Shown here: piece by piece, positions 23,943 to 43,600 of the stretch | How positions within the stretch are numbered: the stretch's first letter is position 1 | How the letters are laid out: every line of letters starts with the position of its first letter | Source: Lutraria lutraria | Taxonomy: Eukaryota > Mollusca > Bivalvia > Venerida > Mactridae | DNA length: 64,000 nt | Direction of reading: 5' to 3' | Assembly: GCA_964023205.1 (NCBI GenBank) | Contig: OZ026833.1 | Span: forward strand, 5,916,138 to 5,980,137 | Notes under the pieces: generated by a model | Told to the model about the DNA's origin: nothing | Databases searched by the model: none | The model's input: the letters and a program-made list of their open reading frames with translations, nothing else | Program-made: the position numbers and the translations under genes

Positions 23943-24780
23943 TTAAAGAGCACCAATCACAAAAGAGCTAAAGTGAATTATAATGCGAAAAGAGACACAA
24001 AGACAAAACACCAAAAGTAGATAAAAACACCTGTTCACATCAATATGGTCAAATTATGTAAACTACTTTTACACTAACTGAATATTGATACAAAAATAAA
24101 AGTAATATAATACAACGTCTCTGATTATACGTACCTTCTATACTGGTACAATTATACTTTATAGTTCATCTTCCATGTCAAAGCTTCTTGCACGAGTACC
24201 GACAATTGACATCCTTGATGAAAATGCCACACACAATCATTCTGGAGAAAAACAGAAGTTTAAATATTCTTAGTTAAACTGTTAATGCAGGGGTTTTTAT
24301 TTAATACATCTGCCTGGTTAAAGATAAAATTATCAGATGATCAAAACAAAGCAGCACAATTATTCAAACGTGTAAATTCTAAATAATTCAAATGTGTAAA
24401 TTCTCAACTATTCACAGTATGCCGGACATAAAAAAATGATAAAACGTTTAAACATTTTTAAAATGAAGTGAATTTTACAAGTTTATTCACAATTACAAGG
24501 ACTTATGTATATAAGTCCTTGACAATTACAATAAATTCATTATTGATCAACATTTTTTAACATCGGAGACATAGATAAATACATAAAATAAAGCAACGAA
24601 ATAAATGTGGAAAAATAAATATTACATACCACGTTTGTTGAAATAATGAACACACGTGTCCCCTTAAAACAAATTACACAAAGTTGAATAATATCAACGA
24701 TTATCTTCACGTCCGTTCACAAAGTTTTACAAGGCACTACTGCGGTTACCCGCGAAATTATCTCGTGATCTGCTCAAACA

Positions 24781-25439
24781 AACCTTGAATAAATTATATA
24801 TACACAATATCATTGGCCAAGCTGACATCTTTTAATCCCTTCATTGTTACTGTGACACGCTCACACAGAAGCACGTGTTTTGGACAAATCAAATTTTCCA
24901 GTATAGTTGTATGAATGTATTATACATGTATATATTTATGTAAATAGCCCAAGGCGTGGAAGATTACTACAATAATTATTGTACACAATGCATACATATA
25001 CCAGATATTCATAACAAAAATAATCCATGATCACAACTATGAATATCACTGATGTAAAAATTATGAACTTGATAAAATAAAAGTTTGCCCTTGTAAAAAT
25101 AGTTAATTTAGCTATAGTTTCCTCGCACTCTATGATAGTTTAAGTCATCCGCAATTCAAAAAAATAATTTACATCAGCAATTAGTGCACAAATTAATGAA
25201 AGCACAAGAAATTCAGTATGAAAAAGCTCTATATATTGGTACATCCAGGTTTGATTGACTGCATGTAGTTTTTGCTATTGCGAAACAATAAGATATCTTT
25301 GAAACTTGAAATTAGCTTACTAATTGCTAACAACAACAGCAACATCAATACAAAAAAAAACAAGTGATGATTTATAATTTATAACTGAAATGTTCCCCCA
25401 TGGTTTCCGTATCGCCTTCTGAGATAATTAGTACATCTT
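24781..25439. other. Spacer upstream of the esterase
   Basis: AT-rich, no frames. If the minus-strand transcript is real, this is a head-to-head intergenic region of roughly 0.7 kb. Confidence 0.45.
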
Positions 25440-25502
25440 ACCATATATACGTCGTAGCCCGGTCTATACCATTATCATATATGTCATGTCACACGCACTA
25501 CA
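25440..25502 (+). promoter_or_regulatory. Possible esterase promoter / 5' leader
   Basis: A TATA-like catatata at about 25442 lies roughly 60 bases before the start codon. The distance is short, but the position fits a brief leader. No other core element can be shown, so this is a guess from position. Confidence 0.25.
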
Positions 25503-32913
<7,411 letters not shown>

Positions 32914-33316
32914 TTGTAATATATTAAGACATAAAAATGATATTCTATATGTTTTTTTCATGCCCCCTTATCAATAGATCGGAGGCATATTGTCTTTAGC
33001 CAGTTTGTTTGTTTGTACTAAACATAATTAAACCTAGCTTAAACCAAAAAAGCGTTCACCTACAATCATCAAACATCATATGTTGGTTCCTCATGACAAC
33101 TTCTACAGTACCTTACCATTTTCAGGTGAGTAGGTCAAAGGCCAAGGTCACCACGAGGTGGCATTGTTCTTTAAAAACACACTTTATTTTTTCCTAATTT
33201 AAAATATAATTATTATAATTGAACCCTCCTTTCAGCCATTGAATGAAAAAGAACAATGTAATTAAATGATCATATTAACTGTAGATATGCATAATGTCCT
33301 TTCTAATTAATCAACT

Positions 33317-33322
33317 AATAAA
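33317..33322 (+). terminator. Candidate polyadenylation signal of the esterase
   Basis: AATAAA about 400 bases after the stop codon. Two weaker ATTAAA forms lie nearer, at about 33027 and 33259. Which one is used cannot be decided from sequence. Confidence 0.3.
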
Positions 33323-33345
33323 GAACTGAAATCATTACGTAAGGG

Positions 33346-33440
33346 AAGGGGTCTCCATGGCCTAGTGGTAAAATTCTCTGACTAGTTATATCTAGCCCCT
33401 GGGGTTAAACATCACACTAAGATTCAGGGCTGGCATTTGG
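33346..33440 (+). mobile_element. tRNA-like SINE head, fragment
   Basis: ggcctagtggtaaaattctctgactag resembles the head of the elements at 32478 and 41177. The B box is decayed and the downstream body differs. Confidence 0.35.
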
Positions 33441-34871
33441 CAACTTTTCAAACTTTAAGAATGCAGGAACACCCCAGTTAAGCCAACAAACCTTTGAAGC
33501 AGACAATTCCTCACATATGAACTTCAGTCGCAGCTGAGGTTAGCACTCAAAGCAATGAAAGGCGAGTGTTTATTAAGTCAGAGACCATAAATGCTCGACC
33601 ATGAAGGCTCCCAAAACAACACATATGGTCTCTTATCTTTCCTCTCTTGAGCATCTACCTTTCAGCTCACATCATTTTTAATGCATCCAATGACATGATA
33701 TCCAAGTGAATTTTTAACGACCCACTTTTTTATGCTTAACTCCATGAACTGGACGATAAAAAACAACAACAACAATTTCAGTCATGACTAAAATTATAAT
33801 CTGCACAAAAGCTTATGCAAAAATAATGCAACATAAAGCAGAAGTCAATAAATCAATAAAGCTAAACAAAGAAAAAATGAGTTAACTCACCACTAGCTTA
33901 CAGTAACATCAGATTAAAACTAGAATTAACAAGTTAAATTACCCTTTGAATTCTTACTAGTTTCTTGACTAACATAAAACAAGTCATTCAATACAGTAAT
34001 CCATTATTTACATGTATGTAAACACACACATATATACTATATATTTACAATATTAGTTAGTACCAAACTACCCTAGATAAACATGCAACATGTACATTTA
34101 TATGTAAGAATATATATATTTATGTATATCAGCGCCAGTCACATATAAGTTGTTGTATGTACAGTAAGTTTAGCGATAAGATAGAGATCAGAGAGACATC
34201 ATGAGAGGTTATAAAAATTAGTCACGTTTATGAGTTAATTGACAAAAAATTGAAAAAATTGTCATTTTTTAAAAAATTAACAAATGAATCAAATTTTATC
34301 AACAAATAAAACATATTCCAACGTTGAAATTAGTCATTTTTACAATACATATACATGTATTTTCATATTGTGCAATAAAGGGAATTTGATCCTAAAACTG
34401 ACTTTTCAAGATGAAATTTGACAAATCTTTTCAACAGATGGAAGGACAAGACTAGTTGATTACTTTATTTGGAAGAAAAATCTCACCCTGATTAGTATGA
34501 AATCCACATTAAAAATAGGTAAAAACACTGTGCTGAATATACACCGGTAATATATAAGGTCAGCAATAAGATTGATAAACTGGCATAAAGGGGGCATAGG
34601 AATTATTTTATTTATCATGCCAATGTGACAGCTACTATGTGCACACCGGATAGCTATTACATAGTCACTCGATAGTGATTGTATAGGCATGCAACAATAC
34701 CTACAAATAATAATAGCTATTGCATGCCCAAATAATAACAATAGCAATTACATGGCCACATAATAGCTATTGTGTCCACACATAATAAAAAAATAAAATA
34801 TTTCCTATGTCCCCTTTATGCCACCACAGATTGATTCATAGTGCCTAACAATAAATAATTGACCTGTGTTT
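33441..34871. other. Intergenic, downstream of the esterase
   Basis: No gene seen. 34630-34775 has repeated short taatagctattg motifs. Confidence 0.45.
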
Positions 34872-34949
34872 TCGAGGGCTCAGCGCAACACTGTCATAAC
34901 TTGTTCTTATTACAATATGAGTTACAACACTGTTGCGCTGAACCCACGC
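34872..34949. repeat. 78-bp hairpin element, copy 1
   Basis: Arms cgagggctcagcgcaacac and gtgttgcgctgaaccc-type complement around a short AT loop. This copy has lost CpGs in the inner arms (gtcataac, gttacaac) and the right end reads cccacg. Confidence 0.85.
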
Positions 34950-37900
34950 TTTGTAAGTAAAAGTAATTTACACAAAGAACAAATCTGACACATTCTTCCA
35001 AAACTGTAGTTTAAAAGAATGCTGCATAAAATCTTGCTGCACAAGGTAAGTTAGTAACTGCCACCTATTGTCACAAAAGATCAACAAATATGTATTTATG
35101 TATAAATATTGTGGGACAACAACATGAAAAGAGGCACCATTTTTAACAATACTGTTGTTTAGAATAGACAAACATGAATAAACATACATACAAACTGACA
35201 GATACATGAGAAACAACAATGTATGATCAACAGATTTATCTGACAGGGGATAAACTCCTCTGTGAATGTGTAAGTTGTGTATATCAATATCATAAACAAG
35301 GGGAAAGAACTCCTTAATCATATATTCAAGTTGCAAAGAACAAAGTACAAATTTCACGATTTCTACGCCTGAAAAAAATATTTTCAGTGAATTACAACAG
35401 AATCAATTGCCAGTAACAAAAAGCATTTTTTTATTTTTCAAAATTCGAATCTTTTTTTTATATAATACCGAATAAAACATGCTGACATTCTATTTAATAC
35501 CTAAAAATCAATATTCTTTTATTCTGCTTGAAAATTTGTCCTCTTCTAATGGGACTAACTCTTCAATTGGAAGTTAGATTTCGGTGAAACATAAAAAATC
35601 GTGTCTAATAAAAGAAATGAGTATTTTCACTTTGCAGTATACAAAATTACCCCATAACAATAATATTACCACAGTATTAAATAGTAAAAGAGCATCTTGA
35701 AGAAAAACATAAATCAAAGAAAAATTACCAACACATGTACTTTTGATTTCTAAATACCAGTACTTGCATGCCATTTTTGATTTACACAGCTGCCATTCAA
35801 TAACATCAAATCATGGTTTTGCAAAACTTCTCCACCATTAAGATGTACCGTAAGTCACTCATTACATAACAATCACACATACATCAGACAACAAGGTTGT
35901 CCTATTTTTTTTTTATCAGCACAAAAGCAACTTATCTGTAATAAATTTCTCTCAGCTGATAAATACCCCAACCATTCGTGTAAAATAAGAGCAAAGCAAA
36001 ATAAATAAAATTTCTTTTACACTTTTACCAGCGAGTTCAGCAACCAATCAAAGATATTCTGTACATGTAATACCCTGACGGGTGCCTAATAGAGAATGCT
36101 TCATATTATGCTGTCATCCAAGATTTAAAGTTCCATCCAGGATTTAAATTCTATGTTATTATCAGATTGTCTGTGAGACAAAATCAGCTTGGTTTATCCA
36201 ATTGATAACTGCACAAATAATTAAAATATTAAAATCTAGTATTGATAATTTGATATAAATACTAAGAAGAAGAATTCAGAGTGGTTTATATCAATGATGA
36301 AGTCTAATGCTTGTGATATCAATACTGGTACACGTAATAAAGTTTCACTGTATATGAAAATCAATGTGCATTTTACAATGAGTAATAATATTCATTATAA
36401 AAATTACCGGGTAGGCAAAATGAAAATACTGTATCCATCAATATCCACAAAATAATATAAGGTAAGTAGGTTGGCAGAACATCTTAAAAAAAATTCTAAT
36501 ATTCAGAGACATAAGAATTATGAAAACGAAAATATTCATGTCAAGAAAAAATGGCTATGACTGCAAAAAAAGTCCAGGTTCTCACAAAAATATAGGGCTT
36601 ATGTAAGTGAAAACTGGAAACTTAAACCCAATAAATATGCAACTGACTCATCCCATGTCTAAACATTTCCCCAAATACCTAACAAACTTAAAATACTGTA
36701 AATTAGGTTTAAATACCTGTCTTGACTAACATACAAACAAATAAACAAAGACAGTCTTGCAATACTGATATAACAAAGATATAAAACAATTAAGAAATAT
36801 AGAAAGTGAATAAGTAGATCATCATAAATATTGAGAGGAAAATAATCCCTAGAAGGGTGTGAGAATCTTAGAATTAGTTTTTATTGCCTAATTACATCAT
36901 AATATAACAATGCTTTCAAACATAAAATATCTTTGGTTAATTTAATAAAAAAAAAATTCTGAGAGTTTATGTGAAAAAGAAAACCAGAACCTATTAATCA
37001 AGTTCTGATTCAAATAACAAGCAGGGCAGTTTTCTGGTATTATATTCTAATTTTTTATTAAATTACTAATGAATGGCATTTCAGCATAATTCATTATTTA
37101 AGAGAAATATAACCAGCATACAAAACATATCAACAATTCAACATACAAGACATTTCGCGTGTATCAATACCCTCACAAAGAGCATTGCTCATCAATAAAT
37201 CTTCATTCTTTCATAGGTTTTCACATCATTATATTACCCCAAAAAAGACCTTTACAAAACAATTTAAACTTATTTTCATGTCACCCATCTACAAAGTAAA
37301 AATTATCATATTTTGTGCAAATACATAAAAATTGAATGTCAAGGTCATTTGAAGTAGGTCAAGGTCATTGTAGATGAAGACATTGTTAATATTGTTACCA
37401 TGTATATTGTGTCAGCATCTGATCATTGAACGGACTTCAAAGGGTCAATGTCACAATAGACAAAACGTAGATCTGAGAACATACAAATGTCAAGGTCACA
37501 GTTCAGACAGATAAAGTCAATGTCAATAAATCTTACACTATGGGCAGAAAAAATTATTATGGACGCAAGTTCAAGGTCATGTTGCAGAAACAAGGTTGAG
37601 GAAAAATAAACAGTACACAGTACATAGGTCATGAAAATTTCATACTGAGAAGGCTTTATGACAGATATTTTAAATGGAAAGAAAATATGATGTCTCACTT
37701 AAATAATGTGTGTTTATTTGAGTTTTATGCCCCTTTTCAACAGTCAGAGTCATATGAGGCAGACAGTTCATCTAACTCATAACTCTAATCATTCCTGTGA
37801 TGAACCAGTACTAGACCCCCATCCTCCATAAGCAACTGACTACTTTCTCACATAAAGAGACATGGTTGGAAGCGGGGCATGAACCCACAACCCTCTATCA

Positions 37901-39689
37901 GTGAGAGGTTACACTCGCTTAAATAACAAACCTCAATATAACTAGTTTTGATTAGTTAATTAATAAGTTCAACAAAGACAACATTTTGCTCACAGACTCA
38001 GAATTTACAACTATAAAACAACTAGACCATATATCGTTCATGCCAAAAAAAAAATTACATTGTACCTGCTTTTGGTTGACATTGCAAAAACAAATATATT
38101 CTATTTTTTTTAGATCTGAGACACAGTTCAAACGAAAAACAAACATAGGTCAGATTTCTTTACAGAGATCTAAAAAGTCAAAAATCAGCAGGAAAAATAA
38201 GGTTTGGAAAATAGAAAGAAAGGACTTTTTTAAGACTCATACAATATTGATACAATATTACTGGAAGGTTTGGAAGTACTTTCATACATAAATAATAATG
38301 ATAAAATAAAAACAGCGAGACTACACTTTAGACAGTTTTTACTTTAACGCTAAACAAGAGTAAACCTTTCACAGATTTAGTAAAAAAAAAAGAATTAAAG
38401 AGATTAAAACTGGACATCACTAAAATTCTATGACTTGGATCCAAGTTGACAATATAGTATACCGTATATCTTGTCATTAGAGCTCCATCTTAAATAGCCA
38501 CTCCCCCTCCCATATAAAGTGAGGGCAACTTTTCTTTATTCTTATTATTTAAGTCTGATAATGTTTATTAAATATGTATATAAAGATAATGACTAAACCC
38601 ACACTTATATCACCAGACTCTGTAAATTCATTATAACTGTGAACATTAAGGTACCAGTATCAAGTACGTAAGATTGCTAAAAAGTTGTTAAACTATATTT
38701 TCATCAATTTTTTACCTCGATCGTCAAACAGAAATTTGTTATAAAGTTTCATTTCCATGTGCTCCAGGTCAATTATTAACATGCCCTGGTCTTGAAATGT
38801 ACACTGACTATTCACATTAATTATGAGAAATACGGTATCACAGATTGAAAAATCTTCATAGTTAAATTAGAATCTCAAAAATGGACCAAAGCATTGAAAA
38901 ACTGTAACAAGAAACATTAAAAAACTACCACAGTATGTATGAATATGCACCAAATACTGAAAAAACATTTTAAACTGTTTTATGAATATACAACAACAAC
39001 AACAGAACTTTATATTAAGGCTATCCATAAAAAATGTCAGTTTGTTGTCATAACACCCATTACTGATACATTAAAAAATCACCCAAAAATATGCTTATTA
39101 TTATCCCCAAAAAACCATCTATTTCAGCTTAAATTTTCAGTCAAAGCATATACAATGTATAACATTCATAAAAATTTTAGAAAAAAATAAAAATGCCCCA
39201 CTGATAAAAGTTTGGGTCGTGCAACCACACACAAACACATTTTTAAGGATGGCCTAATCTGAAAATATTTCACACAATATACATGTACGATAATTCAAAC
39301 ACATGGCAAGAGGAGAGGTAAATGTTGCTACGGCAGAGGAAAAAATATTTGAAGAATGATAATCAATATCACCAGGATTTTGAAATTATATATCTTGAGA
39401 ACAATCTTCAATCTCAACAAAATCTGTCTTAATTCAACTGTGACTAACTAAAGTATGTTAATTATGTATAATAATTTCAGTTTAATTTCTTACAATTAGC
39501 TTCTTATTCACAATGTTTGTTTGTTTCATCCCGTTTAAAGTCCCATTAGCTTTTTGCTATAGAAAAAAAATATGCAAAAACATTCATTTGCTGATATTAT
39601 CCCAAGATAATTATTACCGACGAAACAAGCTCTTTTTCTTCTAAATACACTCATTTCACTATGATTTTTGCTTTTGTAAACTTGAAATA
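34950..39689. other. Long AT-rich intergenic stretch
   Basis: No supported gene. Frames of 91-129 codons here (for example 34968-35357 minus) lack motifs, splice partners and a coding-like composition. The four TCAAGGTCA sites lie in it. A decayed tRNA-like element may lie near 37740-37920. Confidence 0.45.
37339..37579 (+). promoter_or_regulatory. Cluster of four TCAAGGTCA sites
   Basis: Exact TCAAGGTCA at 37339, 37359, 37490 and 37571. This is the known extended half-site for FTZ-F1/NR5A and ERR nuclear receptors. The motif may instead belong to a repeat, so a regulatory role is only possible. Confidence 0.3.
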
Positions 39690-39900
39690 TGTAGAGCGCG
39701 TGACGTCACTTCACGACGTGTGCATAACTAGACTGCGGGAAAACGCAGCTGTTCTATAAATAGTATTTGATATTGAAAAAAATACGATATTGGATTTGGA
39801 AACATTTTTTTATGCTATAAAGTATGCGCGGGAGGAAAATACACAGGATTCCTCTGTTATAGAACAAACAGAAACTATTATGACCGATAAATTTATATGA
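39690..39900. promoter_or_regulatory. CpG-bearing segment with CRE palindrome and TATA-like box
   Basis: Contains gcgcgtgacgtcactt (CRE-type TGACGTCA) and, about 55 bases on, ctataaatag; ttctataa and ttatagaac are also inverted to each other. It could be a promoter or an element; no adjacent gene is visible. Confidence 0.25.
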
Positions 39901-39999
39901 TTATGAGACTTTAATGTCATTTTCAACATTATTTCAGTCATATCGTGGCGGGCAGTTATCCTATTTTCTTCCTGAACTTCCTTTAAGCCTTAACCAGTA

Positions 40000-40172
40000 C
40001 TAACCACATTCTATCTGTAAGCTTCTGCCCAGCTACCTCACATAATTCAGAGGTGTGGGACAATGCAACATAGGATGTAATATCTACTGTCAAATCTGTC
40101 ACAGACAGTGTGAGCCTCGCCCGGGGTTTGAATCAGTAGACAAACACTCTAACCACTGAGCTAGTCACGCAT
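40000..40172 (-). mobile_element. tRNA-like SINE, downstream of CPES
   Basis: On the minus strand: gtgactagctcagtggttag then gattcaaaccccgggcgagg, a good A box and B box, followed by a body with gtcccacacctctgaattatg and gtagctgggcag. Related to the head at 2571. Confidence 0.6.
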
Positions 40173-40275
40173 GCTCACGTTTGGGATCCACCAACCCATC
40201 ACTGTCTTATTTAGAAACCTTTCACCATGAGTAAAAACATTCCTTTTTTTAGTAAAATGTATTTAAAATGCAAAT

Positions 40276-40281
40276 TTTATT
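40276..40281 (-). terminator. Candidate polyadenylation signal of CPES
   Basis: Minus-strand AATAAA about 340 bases past the CPES stop. Plausible by distance; other copies of the hexamer further down cannot be excluded in such AT-rich DNA. Confidence 0.3.
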
Positions 40282-40619
40282 TAACCAAATTATATATTAA
40301 GAATTTTTTTTCCTGGCTGTAAAGAAATCAGTGACATATAAAAAATGAGCTTGAAGATTGTTTTCAAATTACAAAGTCACGGATCAAGTTTCTTTAGAAG
40401 AAAAGTTGCACATTGCTTACTAAGAAAGCATACAGCACAATATATTGGGTCAATGAAGTCACCATGGGGAAAGTGCCATCTTTATAAGTATAAGACTGGT
40501 GTCCCTTATAGGGTTCCAAACAGGGGTCTTCTATTTCAATCTTCACATAAACTGCGTAGATGATTGAAATTATTTGGCTATTCTGAAGTCCTCTATATAT
40601 CTGTCACAAATCCCGTAGA

Positions 40620-40643
40620 TTACATCTTTAATTCAGCTCTTAC
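40620..40643 (-). CDS. CPES: CPES exon 4, last seven codons
   Basis: After acceptor tttttttag the phase-0 frame reads VRAELKM then TAA. This very short terminal coding exon is supported by the splice acceptor and phase only. Confidence 0.7.
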   Translation of the reverse strand, partial: VRAELKM

Positions 40644-43600
40644 CTAAAAAATACAAAAAATAAGTTATACAATACAGCTATCAGTGACAGGTTTTAAATA
40701 CACCTTCAGGCTAAAACACTTTCATGGTGCGGTCATCTTATAAAAGTAACCTGACATACGATGATGACGCCCTTTTTAAAACAATAAGTGACCATTCATA
40801 GATCGAAATCAACATCGTCAATATGTAAGTTAAGATAGCAAAGTCTGAAACATATTTTGATGTGCAAATCGGTTAAATACCAAGGTATGATATCAATGGT
40901 AAGAGATTTTTAGATTGTTGTTTATTAACTTAGATAAAATTTTAAGTATCAAAATCAATCAATATTCACTTCAATATCTTTTCAGCACATGATTTTAGTA
41001 TAAGGAATTATAAGCTATATTTTAAGAAGCGATCCAAAAAATCCAAAAGTCTTGTTTGTACGAGTTCCAAGTACATTTTTTTGTACATCACCATCTAAGT
41101 GGGATAAATGTAAACTTGTAACAAGTTGAATAAAAAATCGAGAAAAATAACTTGACATTGTAACTACATGCTTTAAGACCACAGTGGTCAAGTGGTTATC
41201 GAGGGCTCAGCGCAACACTGTCACAACTTGTTCTTAATCCAATATGAGTTACGACACTGTTGCGTTGAACCCTCGTAATATGGTATCTGACTAGTAATCA
41301 CTGGCCACTCACTGCTGCGATTTCAAATCCCATTCCGGACAACATGTCACATATACCAAGGTAACTGTCCAGCTACCTTACAGTAGTTCAGTGGTTGTAC
41401 CTAGGCATATACCTGAGGCATTGCTCTACTGTTAAAACTGGAAGAGTTGCTGAATGAATCTTGACTGTTGATGCCATGTTATAAAACCCATTGAAAGAAA
41501 AGCAACTTCAGGGCTAATAGAAACTACTGAAAGATCTTTGACCAGCAACAGCCTCATCAGTAAGGTATGACCAGAACACAGACTGAGATTAACAATGATG
41601 GAACACATCATTATGTATATGAAACATTATCTGAGTCACACCGTGAAGACAAATACAAATTGATCAATACACACTGATACCGTAAACAAACACTTTTAAC
41701 ATCCTATCTCACAATATTGAGTATGTTAAATGATGATAAATGATAAAAAATCACCGATCAGACCAATTCTCTTTAGTGTGATTAAAAAAAGTTAGGAAAA
41801 CACACCAGCAATGATGTTCAAAGTTAGCTTACAATAACGTAACTTTTGCATCATTACACCCAAGTTTAGACAAGTTTGACCCATGTCCGCTTTTAAATTG
41901 AAGTAAACAAGTTTATGCAAATTGATCAGAAAAAGATTTTTAGAACAAAAACACATAAAAAATCCCCCCAAAAAATCCCACAAAAGACCGATAATTCAAA
42001 CAAAAGCATATTTTATGAGATGAAACGCCCCAAGACTGACCCACCCAAATATTGGGTATGTTTAGCTAGTACATTATTTCAGGACCAGCTGAGCCTGTTA
42101 CCAACCAAAATTTCTTACAGCAGAGTTGCAAATTTTGATATCGACTGATGGTTCAATACCAGCAGATACATATTGATACATGCTCTAAAAGCATACACCA
42201 TTGTTTACACTGCAATCTATTATTGCTAGGGTAACTATAACAACAAAGATACCAGTCAGAATTAAGCAACTTAAGTGAAAAATTCAAGACTATAGAATAC
42301 AAGCAATTCTGTAACAAAAAAACTGGACCATGACTAAGCTCACATCTTTAAGCGTAAAAAATTTCAGATTTCCCCTAACTAAGCTGACCCAACTTTTTTC
42401 TTTTTATCCTTGACTATTTTCATTCACATCCACTGATTTTCTTTTCCAAAATAAACAATAGCTCTGAACTAAGAATATTTTTTTAAAATAAGTTTTGCTG
42501 ACCCACAAACTGAAATACTTTGTAGTTATTAGCAGAAACATACATTTATTTTGTTGTCCTTAATTTCATTTAAATTGGAGGCCATTGATTTGATCTTAGA
42601 ATAACAGCACGGTGGAGGATGAGGTGCATAAATTATGGGACAGACAATACACATTCAAGCATAATGTTCCACACAACAGAAACATTGGGTATACATCCTG
42701 GAACTTCCCAGGAAGCATCAATAATATTGATTATCTCATTCTGGTCTGTATTACAGCATCATTATTCCAAAAGGTAGTAAAAACCTGACTCTTCAAAATG
42801 AAACCAATAAAGTAGTATTTTACATAAATTATGCATAACTTACCTGATGTAAATGGATGAAGCTAAGAATATTGATCACAATAATGATAAGATAACCCAA
42901 ATACTGGAAGAAATTGAAAAACTCCTGAAATGAAGGTAAAAATGGTATATTAACAACATGAGTGAAATGAAGAACTCTCCTTTAAGGAGTTAAAGAAAGC
43001 ATGATACAAACACTGTTTGAATCGAGACTGGTAAAAATGATGAATTTATGATGAATTCTTTCTAAAGAAGGTAAGAATTGAGTCAAGGACATTATTTTAA
43101 TCTTAGCTTGAAATAAAGAAATCTGTATAAAGAAAGAAAATAAGTGAATGCAATTTACAAACATTGCTATTAAGGTGCACTAGAAAAGAGAGTTAAATAA
43201 ATGGAGTATTCAAATGTCCAATCTGATAAAATTGCATATATATAAGCATTTAATTAGCTATCCTCTATAAAAATATAGGCAGTTGATGTTTTAAATGAAT
43301 AAATTATACATTTAAAATGGAAAATTAGATGTCAGTGAGTTGACAGTTGAAAGACAAGATCAATATCATTTTACATTAAAACAACTGGATTAACAATTCA
43401 TGTTCATACAAATCCTTGCAATTCTTCTGTTCATGTTTAGACTACGCTCAAAATCTAAATCTTAAAATATCTTCAGTATACCAGTAATGTTAAAAGCACA
43501 GAATAAATAGATAAGGTCAAATAGATAAGGTCATATCTATATCATGGTATGATCCTTCAAAGTATGTCCTTTGTACTAAAAGACGTAATAGGTCAAACCT

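Larger units (their letters stand above)
22052..24780 (-). other. Possible spliced minus-strand transcript, small or no protein
   Basis: Four blocks on the minus strand have splice-site-like edges. A leader block ends near 24630 at GTATGT. The next runs 24241-24135 (ctccag to GTACGT). The third starts at 23618 (ttttccag) and has possible donors GTGAGA at 23580 or GTAAGT at 23536. The last starts at 22135 (atttacag). The last block holds 27 codons then TAA (22052-22135), beginning VDEIINRHE and ending LMAKKYW. With the GTGAGA donor the third block joins it in phase (ILAIGSALVYGQ), giving a hydrophobic stretch then a charged tail. No convincing start codon joins in frame, except by using a weak donor (GTACTC) after ATG at 24212. 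No family recognised. It could be a small membrane protein, a non-coding transcript or chance. Confidence 0.3.

Noticed and set aside
34968..35357. 129-codon minus-strand frame
   Set aside because: AT-driven composition, no motif, no neighbouring exon with matching phase.
40345..40563. 72-codon plus-strand frame rich in Arg/Lys/His
   Set aside because: Lies opposite the CPES 3' untranslated region, with no recognisable family and no splice or promoter evidence.
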